64,000 bases of DNA from Acidobacteriaceae bacterium (GTDB taxonomy: Bacteria > Acidobacteriota > Terriglobia > Terriglobales > Acidobacteriaceae): the NCBI GenBank assembly GCA_025355505.1, contig JANXZM010000100.1:1-64000 (forward strand), written 5' to 3'. Of this stretch, positions 63,501 to 64,000 are shown piece by piece. The translations under genes were made by a program, and so were the position numbers. The notes beneath the pieces are model-generated. The model did no database searches. It was not told the DNA's origin and saw nothing but the letters and a program-made list of their open reading frames with translations. Numbering within the stretch: position 1 is the first letter of the stretch; every line of letters starts with the position of its first letter.

Positions 63501-64000
63501 GCTCCAACGATCCCGGTCAATGGAGATATGTGGACTACGACCACAGGCTTATTTGCTCGGATCAACGGCGGAACGGTCGGGCCATTAGCAGCCACTGCCG
63601 TCAATAGCGTGTTTGGGCGAACTGGGGCAGTTGTGGCGGCATCGGGAGATTACACCGTCGCGCAAGTAACGGGAGCGGCGTCGCTGGCGTCGCCTACTTT
63701 TACCGGCACGCCGGTCGTGCCGGGATACGTGACCAGCGGCACGGCGGTGAACGGACACGCGCTTTCGTCAAATATAATTGTGTCCGCGTCGGACCTAACG
63801 ACTGGGACGGTTCCCACGGCTCAACTACCGGCGCCTACCTGCTCCTGGATCACAGTGCCTACGCAGGGCGGCTCGGGCAATGTGTTCTCGGGAACAAATA
63901 AGGCCATCGTGTGGGGTGTTTATAACCCCTATCCGTGTGTAACCAGCAATGTTGCCTACGTCGTCGGCACAGCGGATAACACGTCAGACAATTATGCGCT
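57534..64000 (+). CDS. giant secreted phage-tail-fibre-like repeat protein, incomplete at window end
   Basis: GAGGAG ribosome-binding site then ATG 57534; frame checked line by line with no stop to 64000 (at least 2,155 codons); signal peptide-like N-terminus; repeats SVFGRTGAVVAASGDYTVAQVTGAA and (G)xETITGxKTF. Confidence 0.9.
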   Translation, partial: MPRSLGLKKNCPMAAEVMICVLLALLMTLTLSSKLQALGPALTTISDTVYRADGSAASGTVLISWPSFQTAMGDAVAAGNLAVTLGPLGAFSAQLVPNVGASPAGTYYVVVFQLNDGSVRTEYWAVPATSPTTIALVLTTPGTGLGNLAVTQQYVNAAVANRALDATVVHLAGTETITGTKQFAVPPALPAPSGANDAANKIYVDTAVANVGSGAFVPLAGGSMTGPLTLPGDPTAPNQAADRHYVDSGLSVKADRVNGTVPPGELGAGIASAATCLIGNSTWGSCGGGAPAGITYATTALNWTQVISSSLTGGSQATVTLTPCPIGIDTTSGAGYQIFLSGGGNSEAVSVITTPGGCTSGAASGTIKFTPFNSYGAGYTLGSASSGIQETLNAGCGVDTTAYKNSQCNVTIPASGPNGTVTTYNVLGTIYLHSNQSVLGGYGTSLNCLERGACLQIGDLQNSNNYTSNTVTGLSFRTPVNLASNPAFAGVAITQTRRTSQVATITTASAHGFRVGDMVTILFTDSSSYWGDATITAVPSSTTFQYAHSGGDIAVQASPGVVALAYVAVLDNAVNTHLIDISYDKVGENGAFNNFFDLWDDENVTIEHFNNQAIPLNNNANWTGSFVFSAGNQSTQIAPVITLRDSSITANYSNGVTVYNSNGLYIENTVLQATGPWQVYSSNTTGNFQGAYLKNVYSESTTALNPLSPPRSPFPGLGIAGLIAGISSGAASFQIAGNGGVLGAFATGGAGSTPYSYFIVANDTTAGTQTSPMQILNWLSTGSDSIPVRWPRVANGNDAITYDVIRMTTPSGVGAVYPYNGGCVGGSGGACGYVATGVLQSAACSGGLVCTYTDNGASSTSAYTIKQASYGGNLNFWPGSVVSVNTSIKVDVEQSSVVGVGLNGNPLQIANQCTNYGTTSPGGYTACLASVTAANNSVPNQSATIITDGTEAGGGLTLSKGRLNFSTSPGASLTAHHIITLIDSQPALTQATWGYRPPASANDTWIGTDLPSGGVGLGSGQLAFGAPITITNYIAQTGDGIHANWSERLSASLKEFNVAAKFDQSVTIAGLSNGCLNIASGVITSTGAACGTGGGTVSSVFGRSGAVVAASGDYAVSQVTGAAVDASVVHNTGVETIAGAKAFTSNVTISGNLLLPQGNAFVPAAGGIGLDTAAGLPVVNIGGTTHQVAFTSSNISGQAGSALALAAVPTQCSGSFATGIAANGNANCTTPNVIQLSETTPPAGIPNWGVFWFDSATHTPRVLENNGQVIQLGMTNLFNSDPGGDPADNLEERNGAVAQNLRVYSSFVNNTTWQRTSLGFDATDNYAVVRSENATSATAPGLGFWIGSGLKWVVDAAGNLKPFTDNTFNLGSDGGNAAKSIFAKTSFNSVVFGRNDFEIPNDVPTGTVVNQLAVFNTNSPSQAVVASTSSTNGVIGLVQGGAGKSGNAVITWRGYAYCIFDNATTAGDAVIASTGTAGDCHDSGSGAQPAAQLIGYVDVTNAISGQTNGIRVSIQPPQGGGVGTVASVFSRTGAVTAASGDYSVSQVTGAAADSAVAHLAGAETITGPKTFSSDVTLSGNLNVAGNINQTGTGPTQWSGKKWAGTTVTVPGGMDFSLGVGSDNTFKCQLTSGASCMGGGVVASVFGRTGAVVAGSGDYSVGQVTGAAAIASPTFTGTVAGVTATMVGLGSVTNNAQTQASIVPNTVPSAGQILVGNAGGTAFGIVTTSGDETMSAAGVTTNTKINGTTVPTNSAADQLIGTSASATGIWLTVPACADASGNHLNFTHAGGITCGTTSSGASAVLSVFGRTGAVVAVSGDYTVAQVTGAASLASPTFTGTVITSASVAGGSGLNVPHGSAPAAPVNGDLWTTTAGLFGRINGATVGPFGSGGSMTWPAAAGIAVYAGASAWGTSLTAPMGPLVGTTDTQTLTGKTLDGVSPATMAFVDATSSIQTQLNNKATIASPTFTGTVTTPASVVGGSGLNIPHGSAPTIPVNGDMWTTTTGLFARINGGTVGPLAATAVNSVFGRTGAVVAASGDYTVAQVTGAASLASPTFTGTPVVPGYVTSGTAVNGHALSSNIIVSASDLTTGTVPTAQLPAPTCSWITVPTQGGSGNVFSGTNKAIVWGVYNPYPCVTSNVAYVVGTADNTSDNYA

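Noticed and set aside
54594-64000. Complete prophage
   Set aside because: No integrase, terminase, portal, capsid or lysis genes are visible; only regulator-like genes and one tail-fibre-like ORF.

Overview
A 64 kb window of high-GC bacterial chromosome, probably Acidobacteriota/Terriglobia-like (inferred from gene content and intergenic repeat style, not tested). Most of 1-53 kb is ordinary housekeeping sequence: tRNA-Arg, pckG, rpmE, HU, tldD/pmbA, ilvA, cdo, efp, apt, mnmG, queA, gyrB, a cobalamin-riboswitch TonB receptor and an M13 peptidase. The most notable observations are: (1) two probable selenoproteins that simple ORF calling breaks, SelD with UGA at its catalytic site followed by a GGU-loop SECIS-like hairpin, and an AhpC/TSA peroxiredoxin with UGA at the peroxidatic-Cys position; (2) a giant ORF of at least 2,155 codons (57534 to the window end) that is absent from the supplied ORF track because it has no stop in the window. 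It encodes a predicted secreted, phage-tail-fibre-like repeat protein and sits downstream of an S24/LexA-like repressor, a palindromic operator candidate, a zinc-ribbon protein, a sigma-like HTH protein and a dual-specificity phosphatase; (3) gene-decay scars: an orphan anti-sigma factor beside the last ~25 codons of its lost ECF sigma gene, a toxin-antitoxin graveyard next to an intact TA pair, two truncated ends of an ISNCY-like element, and a nonsense-disrupted sialidase/BNR-like gene; (4) several dispersed repeat families, including a ~190 bp inverted pair 22 kb apart and palindromes that have entered the mnmG coding sequence. No CRISPR array or rRNA was seen. All homology calls are from recognition of motifs; no database search was run.
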